In this document: piece after piece, positions 10,691 through 23,300 of the stretch
Layout of the letters: each line of letters starts with the position of its first letter
How positions within the stretch are numbered: position 1 is the first letter of the stretch
NCBI GenBank assembly: GCA_936440205.1
Contig: OW387146.1
Location: forward strand, 27,838,458-27,902,457
DNA from: Lepidonotus clava
Taxonomy: Eukaryota > Annelida > Polychaeta > Phyllodocida > Polynoidae
Direction: 5' to 3'
Length of the DNA stretch: 64,000 nucleotides
The notes under the pieces: generated by a model
The model's input: the letters and a program-made list of their open reading frames with translations, nothing else
The model's database searches: none
Told to the model about the DNA's origin: nothing
Translations under genes and position numbers: made by a program

Positions 10691-12857
10691 ATTAAACCTT
10701 TGTTACACTACATATTGTCATCCGTTCGTGTTGGTACATTTGATTTCATGCTACCCAAACTAACTGCGTTGCTTTCACTACCATGATGGCAAAGAAAACC
10801 TTTTAATATATTAATTTTACATACATTAGGCCTACATATCAGGTTAGTAACCAATACAAATTATATCTATTCTTACTCAATAGATTATATGCAGGGCCGT
10901 GACTGGTGAATAATCGTACACATTCTGTGGCAGAGACGTCAGCAGTTGGCCTAGATAATGTACATCAACAAACTGTACGCCGCATCTAAGCAGTGAGCTC
11001 CGAAACTGCTTGCCAAACACTTCACAAAACATCGCTGTTAAGGAAAAACACAAAAGAGCACTGCATGGCGGCCACCCAGGAAATTAATTGTTTAATGACC
11101 AGTGCCTCTAAAGTGGCTGTCTGAGGGCCGCAGGGTTCTGAGAAGACTTGGAGAGTAGCCAGCGACTGCTCTTTTCACGGACTTCACTTTTAACTCTGTC
11201 ATTTTTTCTGTCTTGTTATATAGACAGTCTCTCCGCATCACTGACCACTTTCCCCGGGTGTCATCACTCTTCAAACACATTGGCACTTCTCACTCGTCGC
11301 TATGTGCTGGGAGAGCTGCAGCGTCTCGGGAACGAGCAGACGACAACCTGCCGGCGCTGCTGGTTCCCGGGGGAGGCGATATTAGACAGCAGAGCTGGCG
11401 GTCGTCCTCTGAGTACCAGCAGCTGTCACCGCGGACATCACAGTTCAGAACATTTTTATATGGCGCTACAGCAAGGCAGTCTGTTATATGGGAACATTTT
11501 GAGTATAAATAGCAAATGCTATTCACTTCATATCCCATCCTTATTCTTCCTTGGTAGGTGTTCTGTTAATCGGAAGCCGCTTAAGATGAGGGGGAGGGGT
11601 GGAAAATAGCATGTCAGAAGGCACCTGTACGCCTCTGCTTGGAGATGAGAGGTGTGAGTGAGAGGGCGCCGCCTGTGCTGGGAGAGGAGCACGTGGGAGC
11701 GGATCGAGGCGACCACCGGCGTAGTACAAGTGGGGCTCGTTAGGGGGCGGTATGCGCCTTAACCCTGCCGGCCCGGGCGTCGACTAGTCTTTGATGTGCA
11801 GCTGCCCCACCCCGTGCCACGACCGACCGGCACCCGCCAGCACAGGTCTGCACCTAGCCTCTCCGTCCCACCTCGCCTTACATTGGAACACGTTTTACCG
11901 TCTCCATACCTGGATCTAGAGGGCACGGCCGTCTCAGGATGTCCAACCCTCCTTGGCTGTCTCAGGCCAGCAGCCCAAGCAGACATTACAAAGTCCTTAG
12001 CTGTGACAGCGCAGTTGTCTCTTTTTATATCTGTTCCTATCTTTTATGACATGTTTTGGGGGCAGATAACCCACCCTCCATCCTTCAAAAGAAAAACGGA
12101 CGAGGTCAAGGAGATGGGACGTTTTACAACGTCAGGCATGCGCAAACAATACTAAAAAACAATCAACCAGACAATAACATGAATTTATATTAAAAAAAAA
12201 AAAGGTGTCTGAACCTTTCCAACTCTAATTCATATACTCGTTCATATCCCATCCACATACTTCGTAACTATTGACAAAAGAACATTTTGTAAGTACATTG
12301 TATATTCATGTTGTGCCCCTTCAGAAACACGACCCTTTTTATAGCGCCTGTTTGGAGAATCTCCTGCTCCAACAACCTGTCTTCATTATTCCCATTCGCC
12401 GTGAAATCAGAAACAAAATAAATAGTGCTCTGAGTCAAAACAGCAGTAGTCGCCTCCACCAATAGACCGTTTCCTCGTGAAGGCCACCTGGTGACCATTT
12501 GGCCTACCAATAGATCAGGTTCTGGTTGGGCTTGGGGTGACAGATCCCGCGTTCCACCTGTTTATGGAGCTTTACACTGGGAGCTTGGTGATTGGTTTTA
12601 TGATATTGGAACATTTCCCGAGTCACTTTGACCTTGAAGTGATCCCGAGAGGTGATCACAGCCCGGAGGCCAGGGGCACAGGCGTGGAGGATGGGGGGCT
12701 CAGGTAACTTGCTTAAACCTTTCTCAGGGTTTACATCTTATGTGTATCAATAAGGGACTTAGTTGGGGGGCGGGGGCGGATGGTGAGTATTTCCTACTGT
12801 CCGAGTCTAAGCCCCCCAGAGATTGGGCTAGAGTGGGTCAGGAGCATGAGCCTAGGG
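10691..12857. other. spacer with one weak exon candidate
   Basis: A pyrimidine-rich acceptor ends at 11223 (TTTTTCTGTCTTGTTATATAG). The GC-rich sequence after it is open in two frames, to 11512 in one and past a TTG|GTAGGT donor at 11551 in the other. The region at 11750-12000 is GC-rich and open as well. Neither yields a recognisable product, and I give exon status here no more than about 0.15. Confidence 0.3.
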
Positions 12858-13460
12858 AAGCTTGGTATAGAGCAGGGTCTTGGTCAGGGGCCTGGGGCAG
12901 CTTGTGTAGAGCAGGGACTTGGTCAGAGGCCTGGGGCAGCTTGTATAGAGCAGGGACTTGGTCAGAGGCCTGGGGCAGCTTGGGATAGAGCAGGGTCTTG
13001 GTCAGGGGCCTGGGGCAGCTTGGGTTAGAGCAGGGACTTGGTCAGGGGCCTGGTGCAGCTTGTATAGAGCAGGGTCTTGGTCAGGGGCCTGGGGCAGCTT
13101 GGGATAGAGCAGGGACTTGGTCAGAGGCCTGGGGCAGCTTGTATAGAGCAGGGACTTGGTCAGAGGCCTGGGTCAGCTTGTATAGAGCAGGGTCTTGGTC
13201 AGGGGCCTGGTGCAGCTTGGGATAGAGCAGGGACTTGGTCAGAGGCCTGGTGCAGCTTGGGTCAGAGCAGGGTCTTGGTCAGGGGCCTGGGGCAGCTTGG
13301 GTCAGAGCAGGGACTTGGTCAGAGGCCCGGTGCAGCTTGGGATAGAGCAGGGTCTTGGTCAGGGGCTTGGTGCAGCTTGGGTCAGAGCAGGGTCTTGGTC
13401 AGGGGCCTTGGCTTGAGGTCAGGGGCCTTGGCTTGAGGTCAGGGGCCTTGGCTTGAGGAT
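12858..13460. repeat. 39/40-bp minisatellite plus 20-bp tail
   Basis: About 14 units alternate GAGCAGGGTCTTGGTCAGGG and GAGCAGGGACTTGGTCAGAG halves with GCCTGGGGCAGCTT. Unit length is 39 or 40 bp, so frames shift from unit to unit. The array ends in three 20-bp units of AGGGGCCTTGGCTTGAGGTC at about 13400-13460. It is not coding. Confidence 0.93.
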
Positions 13461-16169
13461 AGCACAAGGCTGGATTAGCATCGAGCAGCTTGGCCTGAAT
13501 CAATTAAGTTTTTTGTGCCTTATGATTATATGCACGTCATTACAAATGACACAATCTTTACGGTGATAAGGGTCCTGCAAAGGCCTACTATAGATCTGAT
13601 CAGCAAGAAACAGTTCATTTTGTGTTCCTTTTATTATGACATAGCGGTAGTTTAGTATAGAGTTCTCTTATATGAAGTGTTATACATTAACAGGACAGAT
13701 ACTGTCATTACACTTTGAATGTGCCATTAGAGTTGCATTTTGGTGAATTTATGACAACATAGGAAAAGACAAACTAACAGGAGATGACAGAAAATGTTCA
13801 GGTATTTGGGTTGTTTCTTGTGTCCCAGATCTATAGACAGTAATGGCCAGTAATCAGGGTGACGTTGCCTGTACAAACTAGACCTTGTGTCGGCATGTTT
13901 ACGTGATACAGCTTGGGGATAAAAAAAAATCATTAATTATGACGGTTTATGAAATTGTTCAATCTATTTAATTGTCTATTTTGGGGTGTGTGACATCATC
14001 TGCAGCACAATAGCATAGCGTTAGAAAAGTAGAGATCCGTCGTCGCCAAAGAGGTTTCAGGTCACTTCCCAAGACCCATGTACAGGAGGGTAATCCCCCC
14101 CCCCCTCTCCCGCGCGGTGCCGTAACGCCCCGCCCGCACCCCGCTCTGGGGGCCGCTTATTGTTTCCATATTTCTGACGGGTATCTCATGTCCCGGATGA
14201 TGTACGATCTCCCCCCCACCGGCGCCGGCTGGTGGCTCGTCTTACACTCTCCCCCCGTCTCCAGCAGGCCGGCTGTCTGGGGGCCACCCCGGTACCACTC
14301 ATCACTACGTCACACGTGACGTCACCACGTCACCACCTAACCAGAGCCACCTGGCGGCCACGGCCCCAACCAGCCTTCCCAGCATCCCCCGCGGTCCGCC
14401 GGGGCTCCCCAGACTCATCTCTGGTGGCTTTCTGGTTGAAAACAAAATGTTTCTCGTCAATTTATCAAATGTGGGCCAGCAAAATCCATATACTTTTACA
14501 AACAGCAATCATGACAATACCAGTATGACATATGTCACGGTGGTGTCACTGTCATACATGAAAACTCATAGGTCGGGGCACTAGCTATTAGATGCCATCA
14601 ATATGATGCTGCGGTAGTCTACTCAGGTAAGGGCATTAGAATATGTCTTAGAACTCTAGATCATCGATTTTGGCTAAACATGTATTTAGCAGTGGACCCA
14701 GTTCCAGTTTCATTCGGAACAACTGTTAGGAGAGTGTTTTCCTTGCCTTTTGCCATGTGTTTGCCGTCAGACCTGTAGCCGCGGCCTGGTTCAGGGAGGT
14801 GCTGATCGGCAGGAGGGCGGTGGGGGTAGAATACAGGGGTAGAATAGGTGCTATACCGTCACTCAATTTGCCCTTGTCCCGGCTCGCTGTAAATACCATT
14901 TGTCAGTCATCCCGTGGTTGAGCGCCCGTTGCCGCCCCAACACGTGGTACGCGTTAGGCCGACGACTGTAAGCCGCGGTCACTGCAGGCCTCTCAGGGGA
15001 GCGGGGTATGACGAACATCTCTGATACCAGACACCGTCCACGCTCACGTCAGGTGACCTGCAGATCCGGCAGGGTTGTCATACCCACTATGTGTATCCGA
15101 CGTGTATACATGTATATGAAGGAAACTATTCAAATCATTTGTTCTTTCTTTATTTTGACAAAATGGTGTTTTTCTAAATGTATTTCAAAGTTACATGACA
15201 AAAGTTTGATAGCTATTATACCCGGAGCTACTGAAAGTAGAAAGCATTATCTCAAAATTTCAAAATGCCTCATAATTGAGCTCTGGCCCTTGTCCTTGTT
15301 ACCAAGAATTTGAAAAAAAAAGCGCCTGGAGATAAACCTTATATAACCAAATAGGAAGGTATGATGCCCGGGACCTAATGTTATAATCCTCCTCAGTTTG
15401 TGAGGTTGCAGTACTTGAGTGTGTCCAGTGAGACCCGGGTTGGGGTGGAGCCCCCCTCCCCCCGTCCGCACGTGGTCAGCTTTATTTGTCCTGTTTATTT
15501 TCGAAGGAAATTAATTGTTGTTTCAGCCGCCTTCGCCGGGGGCGCCACCTAATGTGACCCGGATTCTGATTGGTCGGTCAATAAACGGGTCACGTGATTC
15601 CTATCGGCCCCACTGAACGATGGAAAGGTGCAAAAAATAGTAAATTGAACGAGATTGACTGTTAATTAGGACGAGAAGATTACAGTGATGAGGGTAGTGA
15701 CTTGGGTGGGGGCGGGGCGGGGCGGGACAGTTGGAGGAGCCCCCCCCCCCCCCCCCCCCCCCCCGGCCCCCCAACGTGGTCCTGCCGGCATAGGGCGGAC
15801 TGGTGACGTGGTTGATCGCCGAAACTTCACTCACAAAGCCAAACTGCTTGAGAGATATAAGTGCTGAACTCTCCCATATCATATTCCATCTTATTGCCGC
15901 GTAATATTTTTTAGTTTTTTTGCCACGACCTCTCACTCACAAGGTTAATTCATAAAGACTTTCTTTGTACAATTTTAACTGGTAAATGCGTGGACTAATA
16001 AATCTTCATAAACCTATAAAAAAAACAATACGACACTCGTGGGAATGTTGCACCGTGGAGGTTGTCATAAGAAAACGTGAAAAACCACGAGTCAAAGCCC
16101 AGAGGGGTTCGGGTCTAAGGGGAGCTGTGATTAATGGTAGTCTATTAATGGTCCGGGCACTGCTGGAGG
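13461..16169. other. spacer with GC islands, no firm gene
   Basis: It holds a GC-rich island at 14220-14420 with a CCCCCCGTCTCCAGCAG acceptor look-alike and GTGACGTCACC at 14316-14326. Also present are an ATG with a CAG|GTGACC donor at 15008-15054 and a run of 25 C at 15740-15764 beside Sp1-like GGGGCGGGGCGGG. None is strong enough for a gene call. Confidence 0.4.
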
Positions 16170-16310
16170 CCTGTGTAAGTGTGTGAGTGTGTGTGGATGT
16201 GTGAGTATGTGAGTATGTGTGTATGTGTGTATGTGTGAGAGTGTGTGAATATGTGTGTATGTGCATGAGTGTGTGTATTTACATGTATTTGTGTGAGTTT
16301 TACACTGTTT
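16170..16310. repeat. GT-rich microsatellite
   Basis: Irregular (GTGTGA/GTAT)n simple sequence. The minus-strand histidine/threonine-rich open frames here are products of the repeat. Confidence 0.9.
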
Positions 16311-16631
16311 GTTGTTGTTTCTATTCATATTGTAATATGAAAATCAATATAGCTTATTTACTATATCATTTTCTCTTTCATTGAATGTTATTTTGAAAAG
16401 TTTACAAGCTTATTCAGGTATCAGAACAACATGTTTGATCTTATAGAACCCTTCCCTCATGTTTCATTCTAAGGATGCCTCAAAGTTGTCATGGGTCCAG
16501 GGCATTTCATGAAAGACCAAGTGAGGCACAGGTAAGAGGTCACGGCTGCCAGCCTGCTCCCTCCTGCCAGGATAAACTCCCCTGAACCTGAATACCCCCT
16601 GTCTGTATGTGCCCAGCTTGTCGCCCTCCTT

Positions 16632-17825
16632 ATGACATGGAGCACGTGGACCCACGTGGTGCCGGTCAGGGAGCAGTCATTGTACCCCCACTCCCCGGAG
16701 GTGGTGCCGGTTAGGGAGCAGTCATTGTATCCCCACTCCCCGGAGGTCGTGCCGGTTAGGGAGCAGTCATTGTATCCCCACTCCCCGGAGGTGGTGCCGG
16801 TCAGGGAGCAGTCATTGTACCCCCAGTCCCCGGAGGTGGTGCCGGTCAGGGAGCAGTCATTGTATCCCCACTCCCCGGAGGTGGTGCCAGTCAGGGAGCA
16901 GTCATTGTACCCCCACTCCCCGGATGTGGTGCCGGTCAGGGAGCAGTCATTGTATCCCCACTCCCCGGAGGTGGTGCCGGTCAGGGAGCAGTCATTGTAC
17001 CCCCACTCCCCGGAGGTGGTGCCAGTCAGGGAGCAGTCATTGTACCCCCACTCCCCGGAGGTTGTGCCGGTTAGGGAGCAGTCATTGTATCCCCACTCCC
17101 CGGATGTGGTGCCGGTGAGGGAGCAGTCATTGTATCCCCACTCCCCGGAGGTGGTGCCGGTCAGGGAGCAGTCATTGTACCCCCACTCCCCGGAGGTGGT
17201 GCCGGTCAGGGAGCAGTCATTGTACCCCCACTCCCCGGAGGTGGTGCCGGTCAGGGAGCAGTCATTGTACCCCCACTCCCCGGAGGTGGTGCCGGTCAGG
17301 GAGCAGTCATTGTATCCCCACTCCCCGGAGGTGGTGCCGGTCAGGGAGCAGTCATTGTACCCCCACTCCCCGGAGGTGGTGCCGGTCAGGGAGCAGTCAT
17401 TGTACCCCCACTCCCCGGAGGTGGTGCCGGTCAGGGAGCAGTCATTGTATCCCCACTCCCCGGAGGTGGTGCCGGTCAGGGAGCAGTCATTGTACCCCCA
17501 CTCCCCGGAGGTGGTGCCGGTCAGGGAGCAGTCATTGTACCCCCACTCCCCGGAGGTGGTGCCGGTCAGGGAGCAGTCATTGTATCCCCACTCCCCGGAG
17601 GTGGTGCCGGTCAGGGAGCAGTCATTGTACCCCCACTCCCCGGAGGTGGTGCCAGTCAGGGAGCAGTCATTGTACCCCCACTCCCCGGAGGTTGTGCCGG
17701 TTAGGGAGCAGTCATTGTATCCCCACTCCCCGGATGTGGTGCCGGTGAGGGAGCAGTCATTGTATCCCCACTCCCCGGAGGTGGTGCCGGTGAGGGAGCA
17801 GTCATTATATCCCCACTCCCCATAG
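16632..17825 (+). CDS. repeat ORF of 15-residue units, possible gene
   Basis: An open frame of 397 codons: ATG at 16632, eight unique residues (MTWSTWTH), then 26 units of VVPVREQSLYPHSPE, and TAG at 17823. The frame is open upstream to about 16540. All 26 units are exactly 45 bp. The base differences I found between units are GTG/GTC/GTT in codon 1, CCG/CCA in codon 3, GTC/GTT/GTG in codon 4, TTG/TTA in codon 9, TAC/TAT in codon 10, CAC/CAG in codon 12 and GAG/GAT in codon 15. All are third positions and five of the seven are silent. The other arrays in the window lack this pattern. No signal peptide, membrane segment or known domain is visible, and no promoter was identified. It may be a real repetitive protein or exon, or a minisatellite that happens to be stop-free. 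Confidence 0.35.
   Translation: MTWSTWTHVVPVREQSLYPHSPEVVPVREQSLYPHSPEVVPVREQSLYPHSPEVVPVREQSLYPQSPEVVPVREQSLYPHSPEVVPVREQSLYPHSPDVVPVREQSLYPHSPEVVPVREQSLYPHSPEVVPVREQSLYPHSPEVVPVREQSLYPHSPDVVPVREQSLYPHSPEVVPVREQSLYPHSPEVVPVREQSLYPHSPEVVPVREQSLYPHSPEVVPVREQSLYPHSPEVVPVREQSLYPHSPEVVPVREQSLYPHSPEVVPVREQSLYPHSPEVVPVREQSLYPHSPEVVPVREQSLYPHSPEVVPVREQSLYPHSPEVVPVREQSLYPHSPEVVPVREQSLYPHSPEVVPVREQSLYPHSPDVVPVREQSLYPHSPEVVPVREQSLYPHSP
16656..17822 (+). repeat. 45-bp minisatellite array, 26 units
   Basis: Tandem units of GTGGTGCCGGTCAGGGAGCA followed by GTCATTGTACCCCCACTCCC and CGGAG. A three-unit motif (CCA variant, then GTT...GAT variant, then GTG...GTGAGG variant) occurs at about 17011 and again at about 17641, 630 bp (14 units) later. 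This shows a block duplication inside the array. Confidence 0.95.
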
Positions 17826-17914
17826 TTGGCCGAGGGTCACAGGGGGCAGGTTCACCCAGCCGTAGGCCTGGCCACTGGGCATATGTCCCCAGTTGGCCAG
17901 CCTCTACAGTGCCA

Positions 17915-18135
17915 GGGGCCTAGGGTAGGGGGTAGGGGATATGTTGAGTTAGTGGTATGGGGTAGGGGATAAGGGTAGGGGGAAGGGTCTAGGAAGCGGG
18001 AGGCAGGGTGTAAGGGTTTAGGGGTAGGAGCAGGGAGTTGGGAGCTGGATGTTGGGGATATGGGATATGGGATATGGGGTAGGTGGCATGGGGTACGGGA
18101 TAGGGGGTAGGGGGTAGGAGGTAAGAGGGCAGCAG
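17915..18135. repeat. GGGGTA-rich low-complexity tract
   Basis: Irregular repeats of GGGGTAGGGGATA and GGGATATGG. The minus-strand proline/tyrosine-rich open frame at 17852-18307 is a by-product of this composition. Confidence 0.85.
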
Positions 18136-18170
18136 GTAGGGGATAGTAGTTTGAGAACTGCCAACACTCA

Positions 18171-18990
18171 CCACCAGGGGCTGAGTAGTAGGTCAGATCA
18201 TGTCTCCCATTGGAGGTGGGAATTACCATGAGGCACTGGGGCAAATGGCAGGCTGACCACTGGTTCCTGGCTGGTGGGACAATGATTAATCTATTACCTA
18301 TTCCCATACCCCTATTATTTCAGTTCAGTAACGCTGCTTGGCTCTGTCTGACCCCAGTCCTCCATAGCTAAGTGGTAGAGCACAGGCTTCACATGTGAGA
18401 GGTCCCAGGTTTAAGGCTCAGCAGCACCAACTTATAAAACAACAACTACTCCATAGAATCTAATAGTGATAGTACACACTGAGCAACAATTTCTTTTCAC
18501 GAATATAAAAAAGTGGAATTAATGCTGTAATTCAAGAAATGTACCTATTTATTTGATGTATTTGTAGGGGATGTTGTGTACGGACAAGATAAACATTGTG
18601 AAACAACTCACTCTAGACTATAATACTGAAAACATATCTTTGGACAATAATTCATGCATGGATCATTGTTTACGCATTGCATCTGACTATTTGGTCATTT
18701 AAAACCTAAATGAGGGTGTAGCTAACAAAGCATGTGTATCAAAAAGGTGTCTACCGTTAACTCCTACAAAAAAGGTGTCGAAAACGTTTTGCAAATGTCT
18801 AAGGGATGTTCTTGCATGCCCTGGTCAAAAGACCATACCAAAAATAGAAGGCCAATGGGATAACTGTTCTGTTCAGGGGTTGGCAGACCATTCAGGGCCA
18901 TGTTTTCAATGCTCATGAACCTACCTACTTCCCCTACTGGGCTTGAACAGTGGGGACGCTTACGGACTAAGGGGATAGGGGCAGCGCCTC
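18171..18990 (+). mobile_element. composite repeat with tRNA-like core, copy 1
   Basis: It shares a 5' module (GTAGTAGGTCAGATCATGTC, CATTGGAGGTGGGAATT, CTGGTTCCTGGCTGGTGGGA) and a 3' module (ATGTTTTCAA, CTCATGAA, GAACAGTGGG, CGCTTACGGACTA) with 55988-56530. In between lies a tRNA-like unit with A box TAGCTAAGTGG (18365-18375) and a decayed B box GGTTTAAGGCT (18408-18418). This is an unclassified SINE-type or composite element. This copy is about 280 bp longer than the other because of extra sequence after the tRNA-like part. Confidence 0.72.
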
Positions 18991-19089
18991 ATCCACCTAT
19001 ATTACTTTAAGGGTTATCATTGCGCTATCAAAGGGGTCCCGCAGTTATGTCTGCGCGGTCTTTTCTCGCTAAGGGGAGTTGTCGTTTAC
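18991..19089 (-). other. intron side of minus-strand exon candidate
   Basis: Read on the minus strand this begins with GTAAACGAC, the donor of the candidate exon at 19090-19136. Nothing else is seen. Confidence 0.3.
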
Positions 19090-19136
19090 CTCGACGAGTC
19101 CGTCTCCGCCTACTTCGTAATAGCCAGTAATCTCAC
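19090..19136 (-). CDS. candidate internal exon, minus strand
   Basis: On the minus strand an excellent acceptor (TTACTGTTTTTATTGTTTCAG) precedes 47 bases, followed by the donor GAG|GTAAAC. With one base supplied by the upstream exon, the frame reads (G)EITGYYEVGGDGLVE and ends at phase 0. The preceding candidate exon at 34847-34918 leaves exactly one G, which would complete GGT (Gly). Composition and splice sites look like a real short coding exon. I do not recognise the protein, and there is too little sequence for a family call. Confidence 0.4.
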
Positions 19137-20324
19137 CTGAAACAATAAAAACAGTAACATTAGTTATGTAAATACCATAGCCCTGTATATTCTGAAGGAA
19201 AGAGAGATCACGAGTGAGGGAAAGCTGACACATACTTCTTGATCATGGAAGGACAAAGTAACTGATGAAGGGGGTTCACGCCCCAGTCAGTGCCTCACTG
19301 AGTCAGCCCCCAGCCGGATATACGTGGTACTGACCGCTTTACTCTAACCATGGAGACTAGGTTAAAGTTAAGTTTTAATTTTACTCTCTCTTCTCTAACC
19401 CTGGTTTTCAGAGCGCGGTGCAGACCAATGAGAATGTAGAGCTACTAAAGCTGAACGCATCCTTTGGTCGGTGGTGTGCGCGGGGACAAAGCTAACTTGT
19501 CGGGGGCCACCGCCACAAAAACAGCACCGAGTTAGTCAGCTGGCCTTCCGGGAACTGGGGCTGGGGGGGGGGGGGGCTTTACTTGGTCACCTCCGCCCTC
19601 CCCAGGACCTGGGGCTGAGGGGCCTTTATTTGGTCACCTCAGCTGGGGGGGGGGGGGGGGGGAGCAGACCGGCGCGGGACAGTCGGCGGGCACATGGCGC
19701 CTAAATCACACTCTGTGTAGGGGATGCACTGTTGGTCGAGGATTTAGGGGGTGGCAGCTGAGGATGGTGTATGTTTAAACTTCAGAGTCTGGTTGACCAG
19801 CGGTATATGACGTTCCCTTTGTCGTGTCTTGAACAGTCACAGCATTCTCAGGTTTCTGTTTTAGTAAACCGGTTCATACTTCTGGGTCGAATATTGCCCT
19901 TTAACAGAGGAACCTTGAGGTTGCTCTTTTGATGAGAAGAACTACACTGATGTATTTTGGTGCTGCTTATTATTTCGAATGCGGTAGAATTGAATGTTAT
20001 GAATGCTGACTTCCGATGATACTACTGATAACTACTGGCGTTTCCTTTAGGGGAGGAGTCATACTAGGCAGCTGATTCAAGCCAGACTCCTGTGGTCTCT
20101 GGGTATTTACAGTTGTAGATATGCGGAGGCCCTACAATTGAATGCCCCCCCCCCCCCCCCCATAAACAGCACTTGGTATCTGCCTGAGCAACCTCACAGT
20201 CCCTAGCCACCTTTAGTGACAGACGTGCTCACTTCGCACAACTAGAAATCCTAAACTTGTAAACACACTATAAACAGCTTTCGGCTGGGGCTGATGGAGA
20301 GTTTCCAGCTGCCGTCTCTCTCCT
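19137..20324. other. spacer or intron with G and C runs
   Basis: No gene is supported. It contains G runs at 19565-19576 and 19645-19662 (18 G) and a run of 17 C at 20145-20161. Confidence 0.5.
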
Positions 20325-23300
20325 CCTCAGACCTCATACACCCCTCTCCCACCATCAGTCACCCAGACCTCATACACCCCTCTCCCACCACCAGTCACCC
20401 AGACCTCGTACACCCCTCTCCCACCACCAGTCACCCAGACCTCGTACACCCCTCTCCCACCATCAGTCACCCAGACCTCGTACACTGAGCCCCTCTCCCA
20501 CCACCAGTCACCCAGACCTCGTACACCCCTCTCCCACCACCAGTCACCCAGACCTCGTACACCCCTCTTCCACCACCAGTCACCCAGACCTCGTACACCC
20601 CTCTCCCACCACCAGTCACCCAGACCTCGTACACCCCTCTCCCACCACCAGTCACCCAGACCTCGTACACCCCTCTTCCACCACCAGTCACCCAGACCTC
20701 GTACACCCCTCTCCCACCACCAGTCACCCAGACCTCGTACACTGAGCCCCTCTCCCACCACCAGTCACCCAGACCTCGTACACTGAGCCCCTCTCCCACC
20801 CCCAGTCACCCAGACCTCGTACAATCCTCTCCCACCACCAGTCACCCAGACCTCGTACACCCCTCTCCCACCACCAGTCACCCAGACCTCGTACACCCCT
20901 CTCCCACCACCAGTCACCCAGACCTCGTACACCCTTCTCCCACCACCAGTCACCCAGACCTCATACACTGAGCCCCTCTCCCACCACCAGTCACCTAGAC
21001 CTCATACACTGAGCCCCTCTCCCACCACCAGTCACCCAGACCTCATACACTGAGCCCCTCTCCCACCACCAGTCACCCAGACCTCGTACACCCCTCTCCC
21101 ACCATCAGTCACCCAGACCTCGTACACCCTTCTCCCACCACCAGTCACCCAGACCTCGTACACCCTTCTCCCACCACCAGTCACCCAGACCTCGTACACC
21201 CCTCTCCCACCACCAGTCACCCAGACCTCGTACACCCCTCTCCCACCACCAGTCACCCAGACCTCGTACACCCTTCTCCCACCACCAGTCACCCAGACCT
21301 CGTACACCCCTCTCCCACCACCAGTCACCCAGACCTCGTACACCCCTCTTCCACCACCAGTCACCCAGACCTCGTACACCCCTCTCCCACCACCAGTCAC
21401 CCAGACATCGTACACCCCTCTCCCACCACCAGTCACCCAGACCTCGTACACCCCTCTTCCACCACCAGTCACCCAGACCTCGTACACCCCTCTCCCACCA
21501 CCAGTCACCCAGACCTCGTACACTGAGCCCCTCTCCCACCACCAGTCACCCAGACCTCGTACAATCCTCTCCCACCACCAGTCACCCAGACCTCGTACAC
21601 TGAGCCCCTCTCCCACCACCAGTCACCCAGACCTCGTACACCCCTCTCCCACCACCAGTCACCCAGACATCGTACACCCCTCTCCCACCACCAGTCACCC
21701 AGACCTCGTACACCCTTCTCCCACCACCAGTCACCCAGACCTCGTACACCCCTCTCCCACCACCAGTCACCCAGACCTCGTACACCCCTCTTCCACCACC
21801 AGTCACCCAGACCTCGTACACCCCTCTCCCACCACCAGTCACCCAGACATCGTACACCCCTCTCCCACCACCAGTCACCCAGACCTCGTACACCCCTCTT
21901 CCACCACCAGTCACCCAGACCTCGTACACCCCTCTCCCACCACCAGTCACCCAGACCTCGTACACTGAGCCCCTCTCCCACCACCAGTCACCCAGACCTC
22001 GTACGCCCCTCTCCCACCACCAGTCACCCAGACCTCGTACACCCCTCTCCCACCACCAGTCACCCAGACCTCGTACACCCCTCTCCCACCACCAGTCACC
22101 CAGACCTCGTACACCCCTCTCCCACCACCAGTCACCCAGACCTCGTACACCCCTCTCCCACCACCAGTCACCCAGACCTCGTACAATCCTCTCCCACCAC
22201 CAGTCACCCAGACCTCGTACGCCCCTCTCCCACCACCAGTCACCCAGACCTCGTACACCCCTCTCCCACCACCAGTCACCCAGACCTCGTACACCCCTCT
22301 CCCACCACCAGTCACCCAGACCTCGTACACCCCTCTCCCACCACCAGTCACCCAGACCTCGTACACCCTTCTCCCACCACCAGTCACCCAGACCTCGTAC
22401 ACCCTTCTCCCACCACCAGTCACCCAGACCTCATACACTGAGCCCCTCTCCCACCACCAGTCACCCAGACCTCATACACTGAGCCCCTCTCCCACCACCA
22501 GTCACCCAGACCTCGTACGCCCCTCTCCCACCACCAGTCACCCAGACCTCGTACACCCCTCTCCCACCACCAGTCACCCAGACCTCGTACACCCCTCTCC
22601 CACCACCAGTCACCCAGACCTCGTACACCCCTCTCCCACCACCAGTCACCCAGACCTCGTACACCCCTCTCCCACCACCAGTCACCCAGACCTCGTACAA
22701 TCCTCTCCCACCACCAGTCACCCAGACCTCGTACGCCCCTCTCCCACCACCAGTCACCCAGACCTCGTACACCCCTCTCCCACCACCAGTCACCCAGACC
22801 TCGTACACCCCTCTCCCACCACCAGTCACCCAGACCTCGTACACCCCTCTCCCACCACCAGTCACCCAGACCTCGTACACCCTTCTCCCACCACCAGTCA
22901 CCCAGACCTCGTACACCCTTCTCCCACCACCAGTCACCCAGACCTCATACACTGAGCCCCTCTCCCACCACCAGTCACCCAGACCTCATACACTGAGCCC
23001 CTCTCCCACTACCAGTCACCCAGACCTCGTACACTGAGCCCCTCTCCCACCACCAGTCACCCAGACCTCGTACACCCCTCTCCCACCACCAGTCACCCAG
23101 ACCTCGTACACCCCTCTTCCACCACCAGTCACCCAGACCTCGTACACCCCTCTCCCACCACCAGTCACCCAGACCTCGTACACTGAGCCCCTCTCCCACC
23201 ACCAGTCACCCAGACCTCGTACAATCCTCTCCCACCACCAGTCACCCAGACCTCGTACACCCCTCTCCCACCACCAGTCACCCAGACCTCGTACACCCCT

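Noticed and set aside
11796-12155. 119-codon plus frame starting MQLPHPVPRPTG
   Set aside because: Codon composition changes abruptly to AT-rich after about residue 70, no splice site or domain was seen, and the opposite strand is open too.
16006-16328. Minus-strand histidine/threonine-rich frames
   Set aside because: Simple GT-rich microsatellite.
18365-18430. Genuine tRNA gene
   Set aside because: The B box is degenerate, the acceptor stem does not pair and the sequence is embedded in a dispersed repeat.
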